NCBI GenBank assembly: GCA_050250875.1
Contig: JBFWNV010000001.1
Span: 372,001-436,000 of the forward strand
Direction of reading: 5' to 3'
DNA length: 64,000 bases
DNA from: CAWAYR01 sp050250875
Lineage (GTDB): Bacteria; Acidobacteriota; Vicinamibacteria; Vicinamibacterales; UBA2999
The notes under the pieces were generated by a model. It was not told the origin of the DNA, ran no database searches, and worked only from the letters and a program-made list of their open reading frames with translations. Shown here in pieces: positions 54,246 through 62,265 of this stretch (its first letter is position 1; each line of letters opens with the position of its first letter). The position numbers and the translations under genes were made by a program.

Positions 54246-55772
54246 TCAGCGCGACGGCGTGGCCAAGGCCGCCAGTTCCGCCGCCGAGGCCTGCTCGACG
54301 TCCTTGTGCAGGCTGTTGCCGTGCGCGTCCATGGTCACGATGGCCGGGAAGTCCTTGAGCTGCAGGTGCCACATCGCCTCGGGCGTGCCGAATTCCAGCA
54401 GCGACACACCGTCGACCCGTTCGATGCAGCGGGCGTAGAACTGCGCCGCGCCGCCGACGGCGTTGAGGTACACCGCGCCGTGCTGCTTCAGCCCGGCCAG
54501 CGTCCTGGCGCCCATGCCGCCCTTGCCCATCACCGCGCGGATGCCGTAACGGCCGATGATGTCGGCCTGGTACGGTTCCTCGCGGATGCTGGTCGTCGGG
54601 CCGGCCGCTGTGATCGTCCACGAGCCGTCGTCGAGTTTCTTCACGACCGGCCCGCAGTGGTAGACGAGGCTGCCGCGCAGATCGACCGGCGGCTCGTGCG
54701 ACAACAGGTAATGGTGCACGGCGTCGCGGCCGGTGTAGGCGCGGCCGCTGACCAGCACCACGTCGCCGACCTTGAGACGGCGGATCGCCGCCTCGTCGAG
54801 CGGCGTGGTCAGTGCGATCTCGCGGCCGGTGCGGCGGAAGCCCTGCTGGTCCATCATCGCCAGCGCCGGCACGGCCGGATCGCGGTAGAGCCAGCGGCGG
54901 ATGTCACCGGTGACCGGATCGAGCACGACGCCGAGCCGGCGGAACGCCCAGCAGTCGTAGGCCACCGACACGAAGAAGCTCGCCGGCAAGCGGTTGAGCA
55001 CGCCGACCTTGCAGCCGATGAGCGAGGTGCGGCCGCCGAAACCCATCGTGCCGACGCCGAGGCGGTTGACGGTGGCCATGATCTCGGCCTCGAGCGCCGC
55101 CAGCCGCTCGTCGGGGTTGACGTCGTCGAGGGTGCGGAACAGCTGCTCCTTGGCATGGACGTAGCCCGACGTGCGGTCGCCGCCGATGGCGACGCCAATC
55201 GCGCCCGGCGCGCAGCCCTTGCCCTGGGCGTTCCACACCGCGTGCAGGATGCACTTGCGCACCCCTTCGAGGGTGCGATCGGCACGCCCGAGGTGCGGCA
55301 GCTCCGCCGGCAGCGAGTACTGGATGTTCATGTTCTCGCAGCCGCCGCCCTTGAGAATCAGCTTCACTTCGATCTCGTCGTGCTCCCACTGCTCGAAATG
55401 GATGATCGGCGTGCCCGGACCGAGGTTGTTGCCCGAGTTCGCGCCGGTGAGCGAGTCGACCGAGTTGGGCCGCAGCTTGCCGCGTCGGGTGGCTTCGGCC
55501 ACCGCATCGCGGATCCGCGCCTTCAGCGCCACCTGGTTGACCCCGACCGGCGTCTTCACCTCGAAGGTGGGCATGCCGGTGTCCTGGCAGATCGCGCCCT
55601 CCACCTCGGCGGCCTGATCGATGTTCTGGCCGATGATGGCCAGCGCCTGGGTCGCCCGCGGATCCTCCTCGCGATCCATCGCCACCCGCATCGCCGCGCG
55701 CACGTCGGGCGGCAGGTCGGTGGAGGTGCGGACGACGAGCGTGACCATCGAGTCGAGGAAGCGGTCGAGCAT
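54246..55772 (-). CDS. fumA: class I (iron-sulfur) fumarate hydratase
   Basis: 508 residues, the length of single-chain class I fumarases (alpha and beta parts fused). Conserved cluster cysteines sit in 'ICQDTG' and 'GGGCENMN'; 'GAIGVAIGGDRTSG' and the beta-part 'GPTTSIREEPYQ', 'VMGKGGMG' match the family. It hydrates fumarate to malate in the TCA cycle. A perfect TATAAT (55784-55779, minus strand) ends 6 bases before the ATG, so the transcript should start at the A of ATG. erpA follows 97 bases later. Confidence 0.93.
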   Translation of the reverse strand: MLDRFLDSMVTLVVRTSTDLPPDVRAAMRVAMDREEDPRATQALAIIGQNIDQAAEVEGAICQDTGMPTFEVKTPVGVNQVALKARIRDAVAEATRRGKLRPNSVDSLTGANSGNNLGPGTPIIHFEQWEHDEIEVKLILKGGGCENMNIQYSLPAELPHLGRADRTLEGVRKCILHAVWNAQGKGCAPGAIGVAIGGDRTSGYVHAKEQLFRTLDDVNPDERLAALEAEIMATVNRLGVGTMGFGGRTSLIGCKVGVLNRLPASFFVSVAYDCWAFRRLGVVLDPVTGDIRRWLYRDPAVPALAMMDQQGFRRTGREIALTTPLDEAAIRRLKVGDVVLVSGRAYTGRDAVHHYLLSHEPPVDLRGSLVYHCGPVVKKLDDGSWTITAAGPTTSIREEPYQADIIGRYGIRAVMGKGGMGARTLAGLKQHGAVYLNAVGGAAQFYARCIERVDGVSLLEFGTPEAMWHLQLKDFPAIVTMDAHGNSLHKDVEQASAAELAALATPSR

Positions 55773-55816
55773 CGGCGAATTATAGTGCCCGGCCGGTTCC
55801 CGGGCGAGAATGGGGC

Positions 55817-56551
55817 ATGCGCGCCGCGCCGCTCCGTGCCGTCCTCCTGGTGCTGGCGGGGGTGGTGTCGGCCGCGGCGCAGACCGCCCGGCCGCCGCAG
55901 GATCAGCATCCGCGGCTGTTCCCGCCGCAGGATCTCGGTCTGCTCGAGGCGCCGGACCGCGACGAATGGCAGCGGCCGCAGCAGATTCTCGACGCGCTCG
56001 GCATCGCCGACGCGTCGGTGGTCGCCGATGTCGGCGCCGGCAGCGGCTGGTTCACGGTGCGGCTGGCCCGCCGGGTCGGGCCCAACGGCCGCGTCTACGC
56101 CCAGGACGTGCAGCCCGAGATGCTGGCGGCGATCACCCGGCGGGTGCAGCGCGAGGGCCTCACCAACGTCGAGCCGAAGAAGGGCAGCGGCAGCAATCCG
56201 GGACTGGCCGCGGCGTGCTGCGACGCGGTGCTGCTGGTCGGCGTGGTGCACGAAATCGAGGACCGCGTCACGCTCTTCCGCAACCTCGGGCGGGCGCTGA
56301 AGCCCGGCGGCCGAATCGGCGTGGTGGACTTCAGGCCGGGCGACTCGGGCCCGGGGCCGGCGGCGGCGGAGCGGGTGCCGGCCGAGACGATCGAGCGCGA
56401 GGCCGCCGGAGCCGGGCTGCGCCTGCTGCGCGCCGAGACGTTCCTGCCGTTCCAGTACTTCCTGATCTTCGGCGCCGCCGACGCGGCTACCGGCGCGGTC
56501 CGAGCGCCCGCACGGCGGCCGGCAGCACCGCGGCCGCAGCCGCGACCTTGA
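55817..56551 (+). CDS. class I SAM-dependent methyltransferase with signal peptide
   Basis: 244 residues. A signal-like N-terminus ('LRAVLLVLAGVVSAAAQ') precedes a Rossmann methyltransferase domain with SAM motif I 'VADVGAGSGWF' and post-motifs 'DAVLLVGVVHEIED' and 'LKPGGRIGVVDF'. An exported SAM enzyme is unexpected as SAM is cytosolic, so the signal may serve as an anchor, or the domain may have another role. The 3' end overlaps bioY on the other strand by 65 bases. Confidence 0.82.
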   Translation: MRAAPLRAVLLVLAGVVSAAAQTARPPQDQHPRLFPPQDLGLLEAPDRDEWQRPQQILDALGIADASVVADVGAGSGWFTVRLARRVGPNGRVYAQDVQPEMLAAITRRVQREGLTNVEPKKGSGSNPGLAAACCDAVLLVGVVHEIEDRVTLFRNLGRALKPGGRIGVVDFRPGDSGPGPAAAERVPAETIEREAAGAGLRLLRAETFLPFQYFLIFGAADAATGAVRAPARRPAAPRPQPRP

Positions 56552-57095
56552 CGAGGTCGCTGGCCGCGAAGACCCACAGCGTGGCGAGGGCGCCCGGCCC
56601 GGCGACGATCGCCAGCCACACCGCGCCGCTGGCGTAGAGCACGCCGAGACCGGCCGACATCGCGGCCAGGGCGCCGGCGAAGGTGCGGGTCCACGCCCGA
56701 TCGGCGAGCGCCCCCACCGCGCAGGCGGCCGCCGGGAAGGCCAGCAGGAAGCCGCCGGTCGGACCGACGAGACGCGCCAGCCCCGGCGCGAGAACGGGAG
56801 ACAGCGCGAACATCGCCGCGCCGGTGACGCCGAACAGCAGGTACAGCGCCTGGCTCATGGCGCCGAGACGGGCGCCGAACACGGCGCCGGCGAGCAGCAC
56901 GGCAACCGGCTGCATGGTGAACGGCACGGCCGACCACGGCACCGGTACGCTGAGCTGGGCCGCCGCGCCGGTGAGCACGGCCGCGAACAGCACGGCGCCG
57001 GCCCGCACGCCGAACGCGGCCGCCTCCGAGCCGGCGCGAGCGGCGGCGGCAGCGACGAGCGACCGGGCGGGCACGGCGGTGGCGCGATAATGCAT
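56487..57095 (-). CDS. bioY: biotin transporter S component
   Basis: 202 residues with about six membrane helices and the BioY signature region 'VPFTMQPVAVLLAGAVFG' and 'GPTGGFLLAFPAAA'. BioY binds biotin as part of an ECF transporter or alone; no ECF ATPase or T component is nearby. The N-terminus is slightly extended. It diverges from thiD with 20 bases between starts. Confidence 0.88.
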   Translation of the reverse strand: MHYRATAVPARSLVAAAAARAGSEAAAFGVRAGAVLFAAVLTGAAAQLSVPVPWSAVPFTMQPVAVLLAGAVFGARLGAMSQALYLLFGVTGAAMFALSPVLAPGLARLVGPTGGFLLAFPAAACAVGALADRAWTRTFAGALAAMSAGLGVLYASGAVWLAIVAGPGALATLWVFAASDLVKVAAAAAVLPAAVRALGPRR

Positions 57096-57115
57096 AGGGC
57101 CGCGATGGTATCAAC

Positions 57116-57922
57116 ATGCGAACGGCGCTGACAATCGCGGGGAGCGACTCGGGGGCCGGGGCCGGCATCCAGGCCGACCTCAAGACCTTCGCCGCGTTCG
57201 GTGTCTACGGCACCTCGGCGCTAGCCGCGCTCACCGCCCAGAACACCGTCGCGGTCACCGCCGTGCACGCCGTGCCGGCCGAGTTCGTCGTCGCCCAGAT
57301 CGACGCGGTCGTCGGCGACCTCGGCTGCGACGCGGTGAAGACCGGCATGCTCGCCACCGCCGACGTCGTCGCGGCGGTGGCCGCGGCGATCACCCGATGG
57401 TCGCTGCCGAACCTGGTCGTCGATCCGGTGATGGTCGCCAAGAGCGGCGATCACCTGCTGGCCGCCGATGCCGTCGAGGCACTGAAGCGGCATCTGCTGC
57501 CGCTGGCGGCGGTGGCGACGCCCAACGTGCCCGAGGCCGAGGCGCTCACCGGCCGCACGATCCGGACCCGCGACGACGCCGTCGCCGCCGCCCACGCCCT
57601 GCGCGCGCTCGGCGCCCGCGCCGTCGTCGTCAAGGGCGGTCACCTCGACCGCGCCGACATCGTCGACGTCTTGGTCACCGGCGACCGCGCCGTCGAAATC
57701 GTCGGCGAGCGCGTGCCGGGCCGCCACACCCACGGCACCGGCTGCACGTTCGCGTCGGCGATCGCCGCGCGGCTGGCCCTCGGCGACGCGGTCGAAGCCG
57801 CGGTCCGCGCCGCGCAGGCCTACGTCCGCGAGGCGATGCGGGCGGGCGTGCCGCTCGGTGCGGGGCACCGGCCGCTCGACCATCTGTGGAAGGCGCGGCG
57901 CGCCGGTATACTGAACGATTGA
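57116..57922 (+). CDS. thiD: hydroxymethylpyrimidine/phosphomethylpyrimidine kinase
   Basis: 268 residues. The ribokinase-fold HMP kinase motifs are present: 'TIAGSDSGAGAGIQADLKTF' at the N-terminus, 'DPVMVAKSGDHLL', 'TPNVPEAEAL' and the anion-hole 'HTHGTGCTFASAI'. It phosphorylates hydroxymethylpyrimidine for thiamine synthesis. Its TGA shares one base with the moaE ATG (TGATG), coupling thiamine and molybdopterin genes. Confidence 0.94.
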   Translation: MRTALTIAGSDSGAGAGIQADLKTFAAFGVYGTSALAALTAQNTVAVTAVHAVPAEFVVAQIDAVVGDLGCDAVKTGMLATADVVAAVAAAITRWSLPNLVVDPVMVAKSGDHLLAADAVEALKRHLLPLAAVATPNVPEAEALTGRTIRTRDDAVAAAHALRALGARAVVVKGGHLDRADIVDVLVTGDRAVEIVGERVPGRHTHGTGCTFASAIAARLALGDAVEAAVRAAQAYVREAMRAGVPLGAGHRPLDHLWKARRAGILND

Positions 57923-58395
57923 TGCCCGCCCCCGTCGCCGTCACTGCGGCACCGCTCGTCCTCGACGGCGTGGTCCGTGCCGTGGACGGGCCTGGCCACG
58001 GCGCGGTGGCCACGTTCGTCGGTCTCGTCCGCGACCACAACCAGGGCCGGCGAGTCCTGTGGCTCGACTACGAAGCCTACGGCCCGCTGGCCGAAAAAGC
58101 GCTGGCGCGTATCGTCGATGAGGCGCAGGGCCGGTGGCCGGGGGCGCAAATGGCCATCCACCACCGCACCGGCCGGCTGGAGATCGGCGAGGCCAGCGTG
58201 GTGATCGCGGTGGCCACGCCGCACCGCGCCGACGCGTTCGCCGCCTGCCGCTACGCCATCGAGCGCATCAAGCAGATCGTGCCGATCTGGAAGCACGAGC
58301 ACTTCGACGGCGGCGACGTGTGGATCGAGGGCGCCACCGCCGATCCCGACGACGAGGCGGCGCGAGCCTACGCGCTGAAGGTCGCATGCGGGTGA
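57922..58395 (+). CDS. moaE: molybdopterin synthase catalytic subunit
   Basis: 157 residues. Conserved MoaE segments are visible: 'GAVATFVGLVRDHN', 'LDYEAYGPLAEKAL', 'IHHRTGRLEIGEASV', 'ERIKQIVPIWKHEHF'. It transfers sulfur from MoaD to precursor Z to make molybdopterin. It overlaps thiD by 1 base and moaD by 10 bases. Confidence 0.95.
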   Translation: MPAPVAVTAAPLVLDGVVRAVDGPGHGAVATFVGLVRDHNQGRRVLWLDYEAYGPLAEKALARIVDEAQGRWPGAQMAIHHRTGRLEIGEASVVIAVATPHRADAFAACRYAIERIKQIVPIWKHEHFDGGDVWIEGATADPDDEAARAYALKVACG

Positions 58396-58631
58396 CGGTG
58401 AAGCTGTTCGCCCGGCTGCGGGAGCTGGCCGGCACCGGCGAGCTGGTGGTGGAGGTGCCGCCGGGCGCGCTGGTGAAAGACGTGTGGGCGGCGCTGGCCG
58501 CGGCGCATCCGGCGGTCGCCGCCTACGAGCGATCGATGTCGTGCGCGGTCAACCTCGACTACGCGCGGATGAGCGCGCCGGTGGCCGAGGGCGACGACGT
58601 GGCGTTCCTGCCGCCGGTCTCGGGCGGTTGA
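58386..58631 (+). CDS. moaD: molybdopterin synthase sulfur carrier subunit
   Basis: 81 residues with a ubiquitin-like fold and the essential C-terminal Gly-Gly ('FLPPVSGG'). It carries the thiocarboxylate sulfur used by MoaE. Overlaps moaE by 10 bases and ends 36 bases before the antitoxin gene. Confidence 0.93.
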   Translation: MRVTVKLFARLRELAGTGELVVEVPPGALVKDVWAALAAAHPAVAAYERSMSCAVNLDYARMSAPVAEGDDVAFLPPVSGG

Positions 58632-58640
58632 GCCACAGTC

Positions 58641-58667
58641 ACGTATTTTCGTGTTACACTGTTTTTC
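58641..58667 (+). promoter_or_regulatory. AT-rich promoter/operator of the vapBC module
   Basis: This AT-rich patch contains the palindrome GTGTTACAC (58651-58659) overlapping a TACACT -10 box (58655-58660), 7 bases before the antitoxin GTG. CACG/CGTG half-sites flank it. Ribbon-helix-helix antitoxins usually repress their own promoter through such sites. Confidence 0.5.
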
Positions 58668-58913
58668 GTGGCCGAGCTCCAGAACGTCACGCTGAGCCTG
58701 CCCCGCGACCTACTGCGGCGGATCAAGCGCGTCGCCGCCGACCGCGACACCTCGGTGTCGGCATTGATGGCCGACGCCCTGGCGCGGGTGGCCGACGAGG
58801 ATCGGCGCTACGCCGCCGCCCGCCGCCGCGCCGTGGCGGCGATGCACGGCGCCCGGCCGCTCGGCACCCGGGGCCGCCGCAGCTGGACGCGCGACGACCT
58901 GCATGAGCGCTAA
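58668..58913 (+). CDS. vapB: ribbon-helix-helix antitoxin
   Basis: 81 residues from GTG. The start 'LQNVTLSLPRDLLRRIKRVAADRDTSVS' (beta strand, then two helices) is a ribbon-helix-helix DNA-binding domain, and the C-terminal basic tail would bind the toxin. It overlaps the PIN toxin gene by 11 bases. Confidence 0.82.
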   Translation: MAELQNVTLSLPRDLLRRIKRVAADRDTSVSALMADALARVADEDRRYAAARRRAVAAMHGARPLGTRGRRSWTRDDLHER

Positions 58914-59375
58914 CCGCGCTTTCGTCGACGCCAACGTACTGGTCTACGCCCACGACCCGAGCGCGGGCGCGAAGCACGGCCGCGCCGTCGCGCTGATGGA
59001 GCGTCTCTGGGAGGAGGATCGCGGCCAGCTCAGCGTGCAGGTGCTGCAGGAGTTCTTCGTCACTGTTACGCGCAAAGTGGCGCAGCCGCTCGACGATGGG
59101 GCGGCGGAAGGCCTGGTCCGCGAGTTCGCGGCGTGGCCCGTATTCAGCCCGGCGGTGCCCGACGTGCTGGCAGCCATCGCGCTGGCGCGGTCGGCCCGCC
59201 TGAGCTTCTGGGACGCGATGGTGCTGCACGCCGCGGCCGAGACCGGCTGCGAGGTCTGCTGGACCGAGGATCTGCACCCCGGCTTGCGCTGGCGGGGCGT
59301 CGAGGTGCGAAACCCGTTCGCCGATCCGGCGCCGTCACGGCGTCCGACCCGGCGCGGTGGTGCGAAAGGCGTGTG

Positions 59376-59376
<1 letters not shown>
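58903..59376 (+). CDS. vapC: PIN-domain toxin (VapC family)
   Basis: 157 residues. The four acidic PIN residues are present: Asp9 ('FVDANVLVY'), Glu50 ('VLQEFFV'), Asp104 ('SFWDAMVL') and Asp123 ('WTEDLHPG'). It should be a Mg-dependent RNase, probably cutting tRNA or rRNA. Its stop shares a base with the prfA start (TGATG), so translation of release factor 1 is coupled to the toxin. Confidence 0.88.
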
Positions 59377-60473
<1,097 letters not shown>

Positions 60474-60480
60474 CCGGCCG

Positions 60481-61326
60481 ATGCGCGCCCGCGACCTGGC
60501 CGCTGCCGCCGAGCAGGCCTTCGTCGCCGCCGGCATCCCGGCCGCCGAGGCCCGGCTCGACGCCGAGCTGCTGCTGCGGCACGTCCTCGGCTGGGACCGC
60601 GCCACCTGGGTGGCCCGCCGCGACGACGACCTGCCGCCCGATCTCGAGGCCCGCAGCGCCCCGCTCGTCGCCCGCCGCACCGCCCGCGAGCCGGTCGCCT
60701 ACATCCGCGGCGTGCAGGCGTTCTACGGCCGCGATTTCGCGGTCGGCCCGGGCGTGCTCGTGCCGCGGCCGGAAACCGAACTGCTGATCGAGGAAGGCCT
60801 GGCCGCGATCGCCGCCCTGACGGCGCCGCGCGTGCTCGACGTCGGCACCGGCAGCGGCTGCCTGGCCGTGACGCTCGCGCTCGAGCGGCCGGATGCCGAG
60901 GTGGCGGCGACCGACATCTCCGCCGCCGCGTTGGCGTGGGCGCAGCGGAACGCCGAGGCTCACGGCGTCGGCGCCCGGATCGCCTGGGCGGAGGCCGAAG
61001 GCACGGGCCCGTTCGCTGGCCCCTTCGATCTCGTGATCGCCAATCCCCCGTACGTCGCCGAGGGCGATCGGCCGCGGCTGCAGCCCGAAGTGGTCGGGCA
61101 TGAGCCGGCGACGGCGCTCTTCGCCGGCCCGGATGGACTCGACGCGATCCGACCGCTGGCGCCAGCCGCCCGCGCCGTGCTGCGCCCGGGCGGAACCCTG
61201 GCGATGGAGATCGGCGCCGGCCAGGCGGACGAGGTGGTGCGGGTGGTGCGTGCGGCGGGGTTCGCGGACGCGCGCGTGCGCGACGATCTGCAGGGCATCC
61301 CGCGCGTCGTCGTCGCGCGGCGGTGA
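60481..61326 (+). CDS. prmC: release factor glutamine methyltransferase
   Basis: 281 residues. The N-terminal helical domain precedes the SAM domain with 'VLDVGTGSGCLAV' and the catalytic 'NPPYV' motif. It methylates the Gln of GGQ in RF1/RF2. It sits 7 bases after prfA, the usual pairing, and is convergent with the LysM gene. Confidence 0.94.
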   Translation: MRARDLAAAAEQAFVAAGIPAAEARLDAELLLRHVLGWDRATWVARRDDDLPPDLEARSAPLVARRTAREPVAYIRGVQAFYGRDFAVGPGVLVPRPETELLIEEGLAAIAALTAPRVLDVGTGSGCLAVTLALERPDAEVAATDISAAALAWAQRNAEAHGVGARIAWAEAEGTGPFAGPFDLVIANPPYVAEGDRPRLQPEVVGHEPATALFAGPDGLDAIRPLAPAARAVLRPGGTLAMEIGAGQADEVVRVVRAAGFADARVRDDLQGIPRVVVARR

Positions 61327-61358
61327 CGACGGGCGGAAGGCGTCGGGCCTCCCGCCCG

Positions 61359-61380
61359 CCAACCGCTGATCAGCGGTTGG
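61359..61380. terminator. 22-base perfect palindrome between prmC and the LysM gene
   Basis: CCAACCGCTGA mirrors TCAGCGGTTGG exactly. It overlaps the LysM stop codon and lies 33 bases past the prmC stop. It can form an 8-10 bp hairpin in both transcripts; no U-run is present. Confidence 0.5.
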
Positions 61381-61744
61381 GAATCACCAGCTGCTGGCCC
61401 GGATGGATCATGTTCGGGTCCTTCAGCTTGTCCTTGTTGGCGTTGAAGATGTCCATGTAGCGGTTGGCGTCGTCGAGGTGGATCTTGGCGATCTTCGACA
61501 GCGACTCGCCGGGCTGCACGGTGTGGATGCCGTGGATGTCGCTGCGCTCGGCCCTGACGTCGGCGGCCAGCTCGTTCTCCCACCCGCTGTGCTTCTTGAT
61601 GGCGTCCCACAGCAGGTCGCGCTCGAGCGCGTAGGTGGTCTTGCCGGTGACCTGCACCTTGCCGCCGGCTTCCTTCATCGAGAAGTCGCGCACGCCGAGC
61701 TTGCCGGCGAGCGATTCCAGGTCGCGGTACTTGTCGAGCAGCAT
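61370..61744 (-). CDS. LysM-domain protein
   Basis: 124 residues. The first part ('LDKYRDLESLAGKLGVRDFS', about 70 residues) resembles a BON-like region, and the last 50 residues form a LysM ('HTVQPGESLSKIAKIHLDD', 'IFNANKDKLKDPNMIHPGQQLVIP'), as in LysM/BON-domain proteins of the YgaU type. It has no signal peptide. AAGGAGAT precedes the ATG. Probably binds peptidoglycan-related ligand or acts in osmotic stress. Confidence 0.85.
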   Translation of the reverse strand: MLLDKYRDLESLAGKLGVRDFSMKEAGGKVQVTGKTTYALERDLLWDAIKKHSGWENELAADVRAERSDIHGIHTVQPGESLSKIAKIHLDDANRYMDIFNANKDKLKDPNMIHPGQQLVIPNR

Positions 61745-61878
61745 GATCCGATCTCCTTGGCAGGGCCGCCCATCGCATCGCGGCGGCCTGGGTTCGTCCG
61801 GGGGGAGGATGTCCGCATCATGACACGCGACGGTGACGGTTTGTCACGTCGTCGCGCGTCCGTGCCTATACTCGCCGG

Positions 61879-62220
61879 ATGAGCTGTCTGTTCTGCCGGA
61901 TCGTCGCCGGCGAAATTCCGGCGAAGAAGGTCTACGAGGACGACGAGCTGGTGGCGTTCGACGACATCAACCCTCAGGCGCCGATGCACGTGCTGGTGGT
62001 GCCGCGGCGGCACGTGGCCACCCTGAACGACCTCCACGGCGGCCACGACGCGCTGGTCGGGGCGATGGTGCGGCGGGCGGCGGCGATCGCCGCCGAACGC
62101 GGCTGCGCCGACCGCGGCTACCGGACGGTGTTCAACTGCAACGCCGAGGCCGGGCAGACGGTGTTCCATCTGCACCTGCACGTGCTGGGTGGACGACCGA
62201 TGGCCTGGCCGCCGGGGTAG
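61879..62220 (+). CDS. HIT-family nucleotide-binding protein
   Basis: 113 residues with the histidine triad 'FHLHLHVLGG' at the C-terminus and N-terminal 'CLFCRIVAGEIPAKKV'. HINT-type members hydrolyse AMP-lysine or adenosine phosphoramidates. TATACT (61867-61872) ends 6 bases before the ATG, suggesting a leaderless mRNA. Confidence 0.92.
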   Translation: MSCLFCRIVAGEIPAKKVYEDDELVAFDDINPQAPMHVLVVPRRHVATLNDLHGGHDALVGAMVRRAAAIAAERGCADRGYRTVFNCNAEAGQTVFHLHLHVLGGRPMAWPPG

Positions 62221-62265
62221 GCGGCGACCCGAAGCGCAGGGCAGACCGTCAGGGCTGCCGAACGC

